A stretch of DNA of 13,649 nucleotides, from positions 1 through 13,649 of the forward strand of contig CAYWBI010000105.1 in the NCBI GenBank assembly GCA_964456445.1. The letters are read 5' to 3'. Position numbers and translations under genes: made by a program. Below, piece by piece: positions 1 through 6,850 of the stretch. The first letter of the stretch is position 1; every line of letters starts with the position of its first letter. A model generated the notes under the pieces. It had not been told where the DNA came from. It saw only the letters and a list, made by a program, of their open reading frames with translations, and did no database searches. Source of the stretch: CAYWBI01 sp964456445. Lineage in GTDB: Bacteria; Calditrichota; Calditrichia; Calditrichales; J004.

Positions 1-196
1 CCCCGGCAAGAAGTATTTCGTGTTGGGTTGTATTGGCGGCTGAAACGCCAATAATAAGGCTTGCCGTCGAAACGATACCGTCATTTGCCCCTAAAACCGC
101 GGCCCGTAGCCAGCCTATGCGGTGGGATTTGTGCTCTTTTTGATGTCCCATTTGATGTTCGCCATTTATTATGCTGCTTGCAAAAATCATCAACAT
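1..196 (-). CDS. VIT/CCC1-family iron/manganese transporter (N-terminal part, cut by window edge)
   Basis: Only the first 50-65 residues lie in the window; the gene runs off the left edge. The translation contains HRIGWLRAAVLGANDGIVST, a near-perfect match to the first membrane segment of the VIT1/CCC1 family, whose members move Fe(II) or Mn(II) across membranes. The Asp in the GANDGI stretch is conserved in the family. Start choice is uncertain. The ATG at 196 has an AGAAGGA about 14 nt upstream. The in-frame ATGs at 190 and 151 lack a clear ribosome-binding site, yet the start at 151 gives the most family-like N-terminus (MGHQKEHKSHRIGW). The gene lies about 105 nt downstream of the EutN-like gene on the same strand and may be cotranscribed with it. 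The family call is firm; the exact metal and the start are not. Confidence 0.8.
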   Translation of the reverse strand, partial: MLMIFASSIINGEHQMGHQKEHKSHRIGWLRAAVLGANDGIVSTASLIIGVSAANTTQHEILLAG

Positions 197-301
197 TATT
201 TTTGCCGTTTTCCTTCTTAGCAAATTACAATTTTTAAATTTTTTTTTAACGTCTCTTTCGTCGTTGTTTCTTTTGAAAGGGACTTCCGATGAAAAATTCC
301 T

Positions 302-580
302 TTACACATTATCAATAATCTGAAGATCATCCACAATCCCTGTGATTACGGCCTGTACGGGAATCTCGTCATCGTTAAAGATAATACGTGCCGAACCGCC
401 CTCGCGCATCACCAGCACACGGTCGCCACTGCCCGCGTCCACCGTGTCCAACGCTAAAAAGGCGTCACCCTGGGCGGAGCCTTCCAGATCGAGCGGTTGA
501 ACGATCAATATTTTTTTACCTATGAAGTGACTATTTTTTACGGTGGATACGATATCCCCGATAACACGACAAATTTGCAT
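302..580 (-). CDS. EutN/CcmL-family bacterial microcompartment vertex protein (BMC-P)
   Basis: A 92-residue protein starting MQICRVIGDIVSTVKN. BMC-P proteins form pentamers that cap the vertices of microcompartment shells. The family pattern is followed throughout: an N-terminal VIG-x-IVSTVK strand, ILIVQPLD near residue 30, LALDTVDAGSGDRVLV near 50, GGSARI near 65, and the C-terminal PVQAVITGIVDDL. The length is typical (about 85-100 residues). I chose the ATG at 580 because AAAGGA sits 7-8 nt upstream and the family N-terminus begins there; the longer open frame upstream only overlaps the mutase. The gene follows the phosphohexomutase by 11 nt, and its ribosome-binding site touches the mutase stop codon, so the two are almost certainly cotranscribed. 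No hexameric shell protein (BMC-H) or encapsulated enzyme is visible, so this is either a satellite shell gene or a protein used outside a shell. Confidence 0.9.
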   Translation of the reverse strand: MQICRVIGDIVSTVKNSHFIGKKILIVQPLDLEGSAQGDAFLALDTVDAGSGDRVLVMREGGSARIIFNDDEIPVQAVITGIVDDLQIIDNV

Positions 581-591
581 GGTCTTTTCCT

Positions 592-1944
592 TTACATCAA
601 TTGTTTGATTTCCTGCATAAAATGATTGGCCAGTTTTTGGGCAGCCTCTTCGGTTGCCGCTTCGCTCATCACCCGTACAATCGGTTCGGTATTGGATTTG
701 CGCAGGTGCACCCAACTGTCATCAAAATCAATCTTGACGCCGTCCAGCAGATTTACATTTTCATCTTTGTATTTTTCGGCCATTGTCGCCAACACTTTGT
801 CCGGGTCCATGCCTTCTATACTGACTTTTTCCTTGACCATTTTGTACTGGGGCATGGATAGAAACAGCTCGTGCAGGGCGCCGCCAAACTCCATCAGATG
901 TTGCAGGGTGAGGGCAACGGCCACCGGCGCGTCGCGTCCCAAATGAAGTTCGGGCAGGATAACCCCGCCATTGCCTTCCCCGCCGATGATGGCCTCCAGT
1001 TCCAGCATTTTCTCCGCTACATTTATCTCGCCAACCTTGCTGCGTTCAAACATACAATTATAATAACGGGCAATATCCTCCGAGGCGCGCGAGGTGGACA
1101 TGTTGACCGCCATACGGCCCATCTTTTTTGAAAATATGAGTTTTGTTGCCAGCACCAAAGTATATTCCTCGCCAATTGGTTTGCCCAGATTGTCCACAAT
1201 GGCACAGCGGTCCACATCGGGATCGACGGCAAAGCCCACATCCGCGCCTTTTTCTTTTACTGTTTCACAAAGCTGACCGATGTTTTTGGGCAAAGGCTCC
1301 GGGGTATGGGCAAAACGTCCGTTGGGTTCGCCGTTTATCACGGTCACTTCGCAGCCCAGCGCTTCCAAAAGCTGGGGAATAATCAGGCCGCCCGCTCCGT
1401 TCACCGTATCCACAACCACCTTAAATTTTTTTGCGCGGATTTTTTCCGCTTTCACATACGAAAGCTTTAACACGGCATCGATATGTCGCCGGTTGGCGTC
1501 CGGATCGGTGATTTCACTGCCGAGCTTCTCCCAGCCTGCAAGGGTTAATGTGCCTTTATCCCCCATGGCATAAACCGTGTTTGCATCTTTGGGCGAAAGA
1601 AAGCGTCCGTTTGCGCCCATAAACTTGAGCCCGTTCCATTGGACGGGGTTGTGGCTGGCCGTGATGGCGATGCCGCCCTGAGCGTGATGATGTTCGATGG
1701 CCAGTTGTACTGTTGGTGTGGGCACGATGCCGATATCTATCACCTTACAGCCACAGGCGAGGAGACAACCCTTTACAAGATGGCTGACAAAGGGCCCGGA
1801 AACGCGCGAATCGCGGCCAACGATAACCGTGCCGCCCCTTGTATAAGTGCCAAAGGCCTGGGTATATTTTGCGATAACCTGTGGGGTCAGCGTTTCACCG
1901 ACTTCACCGCGGATGCCGGATATAGAAACCATTAAACGGGACAC
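592..1944 (-). CDS. glmM: Phosphoglucosamine mutase / phosphomannomutase family enzyme
   Basis: A 450-residue cytoplasmic alpha-D-phosphohexomutase. The family moves phosphate between C6 and C1 of hexose phosphates; GlmM makes glucosamine-1-phosphate for UDP-GlcNAc and the cell wall. Seen in the sequence: the N-terminal ISGIRGEVGE, the catalytic phosphoserine loop TASHNP (Ser97), the metal-binding loop DPDVDR (Asp241, Asp243, Asp245), the sugar-specificity loop GGEGNGG (about 321-327), and the phosphate-binding SNTEP (417-421). The specificity loop differs from the GGEQSGH of classical bacterial GlmM and resembles archaeal-type GlmM/PMM enzymes, so phosphomannomutase or phosphoglucomutase activity is possible. 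The start is a GTG at 1944, 4 nt after an AGGAGGAG site. The in-frame ATG at 1932 is about 16 nt from that site and less likely. The EutN-like gene follows directly. Confidence 0.88.
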   Translation of the reverse strand: MSRLMVSISGIRGEVGETLTPQVIAKYTQAFGTYTRGGTVIVGRDSRVSGPFVSHLVKGCLLACGCKVIDIGIVPTPTVQLAIEHHHAQGGIAITASHNPVQWNGLKFMGANGRFLSPKDANTVYAMGDKGTLTLAGWEKLGSEITDPDANRRHIDAVLKLSYVKAEKIRAKKFKVVVDTVNGAGGLIIPQLLEALGCEVTVINGEPNGRFAHTPEPLPKNIGQLCETVKEKGADVGFAVDPDVDRCAIVDNLGKPIGEEYTLVLATKLIFSKKMGRMAVNMSTSRASEDIARYYNCMFERSKVGEINVAEKMLELEAIIGGEGNGGVILPELHLGRDAPVAVALTLQHLMEFGGALHELFLSMPQYKMVKEKVSIEGMDPDKVLATMAEKYKDENVNLLDGVKIDFDDSWVHLRKSNTEPIVRVMSEAATEEAAQKLANHFMQEIKQLM

Positions 1945-2070
1945 ATCTCCTCCTGAAGTTTTATAAAGTCTATTTTTGCATTTGATGGTTAAAACTTAAG
2001 CTATTTTATTATTTGGTGGAAATTTATATCGCACTGGTTGATTTGATGCTGGCAACGAGATTTTAAAAAA

Positions 2071-2126
2071 ATGAAAAATGAAAAATGAAAAATGAAAAAT
2101 GAAAAATGAAAAATGAAAAATGAAAA
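2071..2126. repeat. Tandem repeat: eight perfect copies of a 7-bp unit (ATGAAAA)
   Basis: Eight uninterrupted identical copies of ATGAAAA, preceded by an A-rich run (2065-2070) and followed by a degenerate GAAAGAAAAGG tail. The array lies between two divergent genes, about 130 bp upstream of the mutase start and about 280 bp upstream of the redox-operon start. Perfect short tandem arrays can change copy number by slipped-strand mispairing. A 7-bp unit would shift any promoter spacing or helical phase it sits in. Confidence 0.95.
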
Positions 2127-2334
2127 GAAAGAAAAGGATGAACAGGATTTTCGGAAAAACGCAAGTTTGAATCAACACCGTTGCTTCGGTCCAAAGTTTC
2201 AACCTTCGAAAGTGGTGATTGAAATTTATATTTACTAATGGTCGAATGTGAAAAACGAAAAATATTTTGCCCCGCGGTTCAGATATCTGTGACCATGAAC
2301 TTGTGGATGGGCATCAAGCTAAATTACGTTTTAT

Positions 2335-2358
2335 TCGTGAATCGTGAATTTTTCGTGA
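2335..2358 (+). repeat. Three short direct repeats (TCGTGA) upstream of the redox operon
   Basis: TCGTGA occurs at 2335-2340, 2342-2347 and 2353-2358, with starts 7 and 11 bp apart. The last copy ends 51 bp before the ATG at 2410. Repeated hexamers at about one helical turn can be regulator sites, but nothing here names a regulator, and chance or decayed simple repeat is possible. Confidence 0.4.
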
Positions 2359-2409
2359 GTATTTCAGGTTATTATCTTAGTGTTTAACTAAAAATTCTCA
2401 GGAAAGATC

Positions 2410-2916
2410 ATGATAAAGACAGTTTTCGTCACGCTTATTCTTTTTTTATATGCCTGTAGCAACCCATCGTCAGGTGACAGTGCAGGGACCGGCGGAGGCA
2501 AACAGACAAAGGCTGCACCGGCTTTTACGCTGGACGCATATCCTTCGGGGCAGATCAGTTTGAGCGATTATTCCGGTAAAGTTGTTTTCCTCAATTTTGT
2601 CGGTTACAGTTGTCCGCCCTGCATTGCCTCGGCGCCGGCTACCCAATCTGAAATTGCCGATAAATATGATCCGTCTGTTTTGCAGGTTCTTGGTCTTGAT
2701 GTATGGGACGGAACTGAAGGGCAGGTGGCCAATTTTAAAATTCAGACCGGCGTGAAATATCCGGTGTTGATGAAGGCCAGCCGCGTTGGAACCGCCTATA
2801 ACGCCGTAAATGACTATTCGGTGCTGGTGGATAAAAAGGGACAAATTGTCTATTCGGAGTATGGGATAAACATTATCGCACTGCGTGAAGAAATTGATCA
2901 GCTTATAAAGGAGTAA
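2410..2916 (+). CDS. Lipoprotein redoxin, TlpA/AhpC-TSA-like, with CPPC active site
   Basis: A 168-residue lipoprotein. The signal peptide ends in a lipobox LYAC, with lipidation expected at Cys16, followed by a Ser/Gly-rich linker to about residue 33. The rest is one thioredoxin-like domain: APAFTLD at about 36-42, GKVVFLNFVGYSCPPC with the redox motif Cys68-Pro-Pro-Cys71, and a final YSVLVDKKGQIVYSEYG strand pair. The usual thioredoxin cis-Pro before that strand is absent (N134-D-Y-S137). It is a clear paralogue of the redoxin at 4929-5705, sharing GKVV, IADKY and the D-x-WD stretch. AGGAAAG precedes the ATG at good spacing. It is the first gene of the four-gene redox operon and ends 2 nt before the next. 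Likely a membrane-anchored, periplasm-facing oxidoreductase; direction and substrate are unknown. Confidence 0.85.
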   Translation: MIKTVFVTLILFLYACSNPSSGDSAGTGGGKQTKAAPAFTLDAYPSGQISLSDYSGKVVFLNFVGYSCPPCIASAPATQSEIADKYDPSVLQVLGLDVWDGTEGQVANFKIQTGVKYPVLMKASRVGTAYNAVNDYSVLVDKKGQIVYSEYGINIIALREEIDQLIKE

Positions 2917-2918
2917 GA

Positions 2919-3416
2919 ATGCAAAAACGTTTTATCTGGACCTTGCTTTTTGCGGGGATATTTTCTATTGCCATGGCCGGTATAAAGATCCCTGCCTTTT
3001 CATTGCAGGATGTAAACAATAAAACCCGTCACTACAAGGATATTAAAGGTGAGAAACTCACCATTATCGATTTTTGGGCCACCTGGTGCAAACCCTGTGT
3101 ACGTGCCATACCCAAGCTAAGTGAAATTTATCATGCCTATAAGCAGAAGGGCGTATCCGTTTTAGGGATTAGCGTGGACAGCCCGCGAAATGCCGCAAAG
3201 ATAAAACCATTTGTAAAAATTCACCGTATGGACTACCCGGTTTTAAAAGACCCCCAGGCTGAAGTTTCAACCCGTTTAAATGTAACTGTTTACCCGACCC
3301 TGTTTATTGTGAACAGCGCTAATGAAATCGTTTACACGCATTATGGCTTTCGTAGCGGTGATGAAAAAATCCTGATCAAGGAAATAGAAAAAATTTTAGG
3401 AAATGCGCATGAATAG
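2919..3416 (+). CDS. TlpA/ResA-family periplasmic thiol-disulfide oxidoreductase (WCKPC)
   Basis: A 165-residue exported thioredoxin. The signal peptide covers about residues 1-20 (AMA before GIKIP). A redoxin domain follows, with IPAFSLQD at 24-31, the classic active site DFWATWCKPC (Cys57, Cys60), VSVLGISVD, and an intact cis-proline in VYPTLF (Pro126). There is no lipobox, so it should be soluble in the periplasm. TlpA/ResA/CcmG relatives reduce cysteines of apocytochromes c, Sco/CuA proteins or other envelope partners. AAGGAG lies just before the ATG and overlaps the stop of the preceding gene; the following barrel gene overlaps this one by 8 nt, so the genes are translationally coupled. 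It is more distant from the other two redoxins in the operon than they are from each other. Confidence 0.88.
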   Translation: MQKRFIWTLLFAGIFSIAMAGIKIPAFSLQDVNNKTRHYKDIKGEKLTIIDFWATWCKPCVRAIPKLSEIYHAYKQKGVSVLGISVDSPRNAAKIKPFVKIHRMDYPVLKDPQAEVSTRLNVTVYPTLFIVNSANEIVYTHYGFRSGDEKILIKEIEKILGNAHE

Positions 3417-4908
3417 ATGCGCAACCATTCTGCTTGCGCTGGTGATGGTTCAACCACTGTTTGCACAACTTAGCGGTTCTAATCTGGCAATTTACCAGCT
3501 TGGTAACCAGCCGGACCGTCTGCCTGCAAATCGAGCGAATTTGTATGATCAGTTGAACCTGTTCTATGGATCAGGGGATATAACCCTTGGTGTGCGTGCT
3601 GAGATATATAACACCGATTCACGCTACGAATATAACCGCATAAGCCAGAAATATATCGCCTATAATCTGGGTAATCTGCAACTACGTCTTGGGAATTTTT
3701 ATGAAATCCTTGGCCGTGGTCTTTTGTTGCGCAGTTATGAGTTGCCGGGGGTGGTATATGAAGATACCGGCACCCAGCAGCGTTATGGATTTTACAAGGA
3801 TGTGGAAGGTCTTTCACTGCGCTATGAAAATGACTTTATCCGTGCCAAAGCGTTGGCCGGACGCCCATTGGATTTTTCCCGTCCACCGATCCAGGGCCGA
3901 AGCCAACGCAGACGATCTTTTGTGCAGGGCGGGGAAGTGGATTTCTTACTGCATGATAATTTCAACCCGGGCTTGCTCTATCTGCGCAGCGACAGAGATG
4001 GACGTGTAAATGAATATAACGGTCTCAATTTTGATGGTTATTGGGGGGATATTCAATATTATGCTGAGTATATCCAGGATGGCAGCAACAGGGATGGGGC
4101 TTTTCAACTGGGACAAAACGGTGCACATGCTTTTTATGCATCGTTTAATGTCGTTTATAAACGGGCATCGCTTTCATTCGAATATAAGGACTATAATAAT
4201 TTCACCCTGGTGTTTAATGATCCGCCACCACTGGTGCGCGAACATACCTACACCTTGCTGAACCGTTCTACGCATTCAATTGAACCAAACAATGAAAACG
4301 GCTATCAGCTTGAGGTTTTGCTTGATGTTGGTGGCGATAATAGTGTTACCCTTAATCATAGCCGGGCGGTAAATCGTCTCGGGAACCAGCGTTATACCTT
4401 CTTTGAGTATTACGCAGATGTTAATTATTATCTCGGTCCGGATGTCATTACAAAGGTTTTCGCCGATTATTCGCAGGATGAACTGGTTAGCCAGAAAAAC
4501 CGTTATACAGCCGGGGCAAGTGCCGAGTGGGGTTTTGGCAGTGAGTGGCAATTTATATCGGAAATCCAATGGCAGCAGTTCCAAAGAGATTTTATTTTTA
4601 ATCCGGCACAAAACCATAGCGCGGAAAATCGCTATGTGAACGTTTCATTGAACAAAGGCCCGATATATTCTGCCGGAATCATCCTGGAATATTCCAACGA
4701 TCCGGTGGAAACCAATCAGTTGGCAACAAACGGAATATCAAAATTCAGAAACTGGCCGGCATTTCTGGCTACGTATCAATATGATCAGCAAAATGTTTTC
4801 AATTTATTTGTTGGCAAACGACGGGGCGGTAATGCCTGTACCGGCGGAATTTGTTACCGTGTGCTGGATTTTGAAGGCGTTGAGCTTTCATTAACTACCC
4901 GTTTTTAA
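3409..4908 (+). CDS. Outer-membrane beta-barrel protein, DUF6029-like
   Basis: A 499-residue protein with a signal peptide of about 19 residues (MNRCATILLALVMVQPLFA, then QLSG). The mature part is rich in Tyr/Asn/Gly with alternating hydrophobic strands (YIAYNLGNLQLRLGNFYE, HAFYASFNVVYKRASLSFEY) and ends LSLTTRF. A C-terminal Phe is the usual BAM signal of outer-membrane barrels. From memory of family features it resembles DUF6029 proteins of Bacteroidota; no function is known to me. Two cysteines, Cys477 and Cys482 (C-TGGI-C), sit just before the last strand. I chose the ATG at 3409 over 3403 because AGGA (3398-3401) is 7 nt from it and only 1 nt from the other. The start overlaps the preceding thioredoxin by 8 nt. 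Its place among redoxins suggests a partner or substrate role. Confidence 0.7.
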   Translation: MNRCATILLALVMVQPLFAQLSGSNLAIYQLGNQPDRLPANRANLYDQLNLFYGSGDITLGVRAEIYNTDSRYEYNRISQKYIAYNLGNLQLRLGNFYEILGRGLLLRSYELPGVVYEDTGTQQRYGFYKDVEGLSLRYENDFIRAKALAGRPLDFSRPPIQGRSQRRRSFVQGGEVDFLLHDNFNPGLLYLRSDRDGRVNEYNGLNFDGYWGDIQYYAEYIQDGSNRDGAFQLGQNGAHAFYASFNVVYKRASLSFEYKDYNNFTLVFNDPPPLVREHTYTLLNRSTHSIEPNNENGYQLEVLLDVGGDNSVTLNHSRAVNRLGNQRYTFFEYYADVNYYLGPDVITKVFADYSQDELVSQKNRYTAGASAEWGFGSEWQFISEIQWQQFQRDFIFNPAQNHSAENRYVNVSLNKGPIYSAGIILEYSNDPVETNQLATNGISKFRNWPAFLATYQYDQQNVFNLFVGKRRGGNACTGGICYRVLDFEGVELSLTTRF

Positions 4909-4928
4909 AAGAGTAAAGGAGATATATC

Positions 4929-5705
4929 ATGTTAAAAGCCCTACTGTTTATAAGCCTTACGTTTGCCTTTGCAAACGCCCAGATTGGAAATACTGCTCCC
5001 GATTTTACGCTGGACAAACTAAATGGTGGTACGGAATCGTTATCAAATTATTTGGGAAAAGTCGTTTATATCAATTGGTTTGGTTTTAACTGCCCGACAT
5101 GTCTTGCCGAAGGAAATGACACACAAACCAAGATTGCAGATAAATATGGCAGCGATGTGTTTAAGGCAATGGGAATTGACGCCTGGGACCGACCGGCATC
5201 CGGGGTGCAAAATTTTAAAAATTCTACCGGTATTCAGTATGACTTGTTATTAAAAGGCGGTCAGACAGCCTTCGATTTTAAAACGAATTATCAGTACAGC
5301 ATGGTGATTGATCAAAAAGGCGTTATTCAATTAAATGTGCGGACGAATCAGGTGACTACAATCAATGCCAAGATCGATGAATTGCTAGCCGTTTCAGCGG
5401 TCAAGGAGCTGGTACTAAATCAAGCAAAAAGTTTTGAATTGCAAAATAATTACCCCAATCCCTTCAATCCATCCACACGCATCCCTTTTACAAATGACCG
5501 GCAACAGCGTATTAAATTGGCCATTTATGACATCACGGGTCGTGAAGTAGCTCAAATCATAAATGCCGTTTTCGCAGCAGGCAGTTTTGAGTTCCGATGG
5601 AATGGCCGATCGGGTAACGGTATCCCTGCAGTATCCGGCGTCTATTTTGTTCGTTTGATCGGAGAAACCTCCGTAAAAACACGTTCCATTTTACTGTTAA
5701 AATAA
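4929..5705 (+). CDS. Secreted redoxin (CPTC) with C-terminal T9SS type A sorting domain
   Basis: A 258-residue two-domain protein. The signal peptide is about residues 1-17 (ANA before QIG). A TlpA/AhpC-like domain covers about 18-152, with NTAPDFTLD, GKVVYINWFGFNCPTC (Cys55, Cys58), IADKYGSDVF and YSMVIDQKGVI. The usual cis-Pro position holds non-Pro residues (Y121-Q-Y-S124), as in its paralogue at 2410-2916. A linker leads to a sorting domain of about 85 residues starting NYPNPFNPSTRIPF (174-187), with KLAIYDITGREV, a GVYFVRL strand and an end in SILLLK. In T9SS bacteria such domains direct cargo through the outer membrane for release or surface attachment. AAAGGAG precedes the ATG, 20 nt after the barrel gene. 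This is probably the last gene of the operon; the next gene is convergent. Confidence 0.88.
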   Translation: MLKALLFISLTFAFANAQIGNTAPDFTLDKLNGGTESLSNYLGKVVYINWFGFNCPTCLAEGNDTQTKIADKYGSDVFKAMGIDAWDRPASGVQNFKNSTGIQYDLLLKGGQTAFDFKTNYQYSMVIDQKGVIQLNVRTNQVTTINAKIDELLAVSAVKELVLNQAKSFELQNNYPNPFNPSTRIPFTNDRQQRIKLAIYDITGREVAQIINAVFAAGSFEFRWNGRSGNGIPAVSGVYFVRLIGETSVKTRSILLLK

Positions 5706-5806
5706 ACAATCACAGGGAAGCAAAACGGATAAGTATCTCCGTGATACATGTTAATTTGTCCGCTTTGGGGCCGCAGTCGGGAAACTGCCACGGGGTACTT
5801 TCCACG

Positions 5807-6850
5807 CTACTGATGAGCCGACCGGTCGCCGGACAAACTATGCAAAATATAGCCGACAGTCAGCACCAGAAAGGCGGCGGTCAGTTGATGGACCAACGCC
5901 AGGGTAATATCCACATCCCACAAGACCACGCTGATCCCCAATAGAAGCTGAACAGCAAGTAAAATTCCAAGCATATGGGCAGCGGGCCGCACATGTGGAA
6001 TCCCGGAGTTTCGCAATAAATTCCAGATATAAATACCAAAACCGGCCACTACAAAAGCCAGCCAGCGATGAATAAAATGTACCGTTAAGCTGTTTTCAAA
6101 TATATTTAGCCAGGTCGGGTGAATGCCGCTAAACATGCCCGGAGGAACCAAAAAACCCAGCATGGCCGGGAAGGTATTCGAGACGTGCCCGGCTTTCAGA
6201 CCGGCCATAAATGCCCCGTAAATTATTTGCAGGGTAAGCAGGAGGCTAAAAACGAGGCTACGACGTGAAAGGAAACAATGCGCCGGTAAATTTTTAAGCT
6301 GTGATTTGCCATTGGATAAATTATAAATTTCCCAGCCAAGCATTGCTAAAATAAGCAAAGCCAATAAAAGATGTGCCGCTAAACGAAAAGGACTAACATG
6401 GGGGGCGTCAACGAGCCCGCTCTTCACCATATACCAACCCATCGCCCCCTGTGCGGCATAAAGCAGACCGATAATCAGGTAGGATATTGACTGTCGCCAT
6501 TTGAGCACCCCGGCAAAAAGAAAGATAAATAAGGGAACGACATACAGTATTCCGCTAAAACGTCCTAAAATGCGGTGGTTGTATTCACGGTAGTATATCG
6601 ATTTATAATCGGCCAACCCCATTCCCACGTTCACCTTTTTATATTCCGGGGTTTTTTTATAATGTTCAAATGTCTCCTGCCATGCTTTTTCTGTTAAAGG
6701 GGGGACAACGCCTGTGATGACGTGCCAATCGTACATGGAAAGCCCGGACTTTGTAAGCCGCACATAGCCGCCAAGGGTAATCTGTGCCAGAACTAAAACG
6801 GACACACTTAGCAGCCAGAGAATCAATAGGTTTTTATAGCTTTTTAACAT
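5807..6850 (-). CDS. ctaA: Heme A synthase, COX15/CtaA family
   Basis: A 347-residue polytopic inner-membrane protein that oxidises the C8 methyl of heme O to the formyl group of heme A, a cofactor of aa3-type cytochrome oxidases. Evidence: N-terminal TM1 followed by the signature GGYVRLTKSGLSMYDW (about 27-42), and the heme-ligand histidines expected of the family: YNHRILGR (His92), RLAAH (His160), HFIHRW (His261) and ALVHQ (His321). About eight hydrophobic segments are visible. The long region between TM1 and TM2 and the absence of a Cys pair fit the COX15-like type rather than the Bacillus type. AAGGA lies 7 nt before the ATG. Heme O synthase and oxidase subunits are not in the window. The gene converges on the redox operon with about 100 bp between them and no clear terminator. 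Confidence 0.93.
   Translation of the reverse strand: MLKSYKNLLILWLLSVSVLVLAQITLGGYVRLTKSGLSMYDWHVITGVVPPLTEKAWQETFEHYKKTPEYKKVNVGMGLADYKSIYYREYNHRILGRFSGILYVVPLFIFLFAGVLKWRQSISYLIIGLLYAAQGAMGWYMVKSGLVDAPHVSPFRLAAHLLLALLILAMLGWEIYNLSNGKSQLKNLPAHCFLSRRSLVFSLLLTLQIIYGAFMAGLKAGHVSNTFPAMLGFLVPPGMFSGIHPTWLNIFENSLTVHFIHRWLAFVVAGFGIYIWNLLRNSGIPHVRPAAHMLGILLAVQLLLGISVVLWDVDITLALVHQLTAAFLVLTVGYILHSLSGDRSAHQ

Larger units (their letters stand above)
1945..2409. other. 465-bp divergent intergenic region between the mutase and the redox operon
   Basis: I see no convincing gene here. It must hold the promoters of the minus-strand mutase and the plus-strand redox operon. It contains the 7-bp tandem repeat at 2071-2126, a short purine-rich stretch after it, a 10-bp palindrome CAGATATCTG at 2280-2289, and three TCGTGA direct repeats at 2335-2358. 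The open frame across the tandem repeat on the minus strand is a low-complexity Phe/His/Ile/Ser string created by the repeat. I found no clear -35/-10 pair for either side. Confidence 0.6.

Noticed and set aside
230..300. Terminator after the EutN-like gene
   Set aside because: Only a short mismatched stem (AACG...CGTT) without a T-run on the coding strand.
1996..2202. Open frame on the minus strand rich in Phe/His/Ile/Ser
   Set aside because: It is the translation of the 7-bp tandem repeat; low complexity, no ribosome-binding site.
5706..5806. Bidirectional terminator between the redox operon and heme A synthase
   Set aside because: Several 5-bp stems occur (ACGGA/TCCGT, GCAGT/ACTGC), but none is followed by a T-run on either strand.
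5806..5840. CTGATGAG followed by a short GC-rich stem and ACAAAC, resembling a hammerhead ribozyme core
   Set aside because: The required CGAAAC and a cleavage-site stem are missing, and the stretch codes the C-terminus of heme A synthase.
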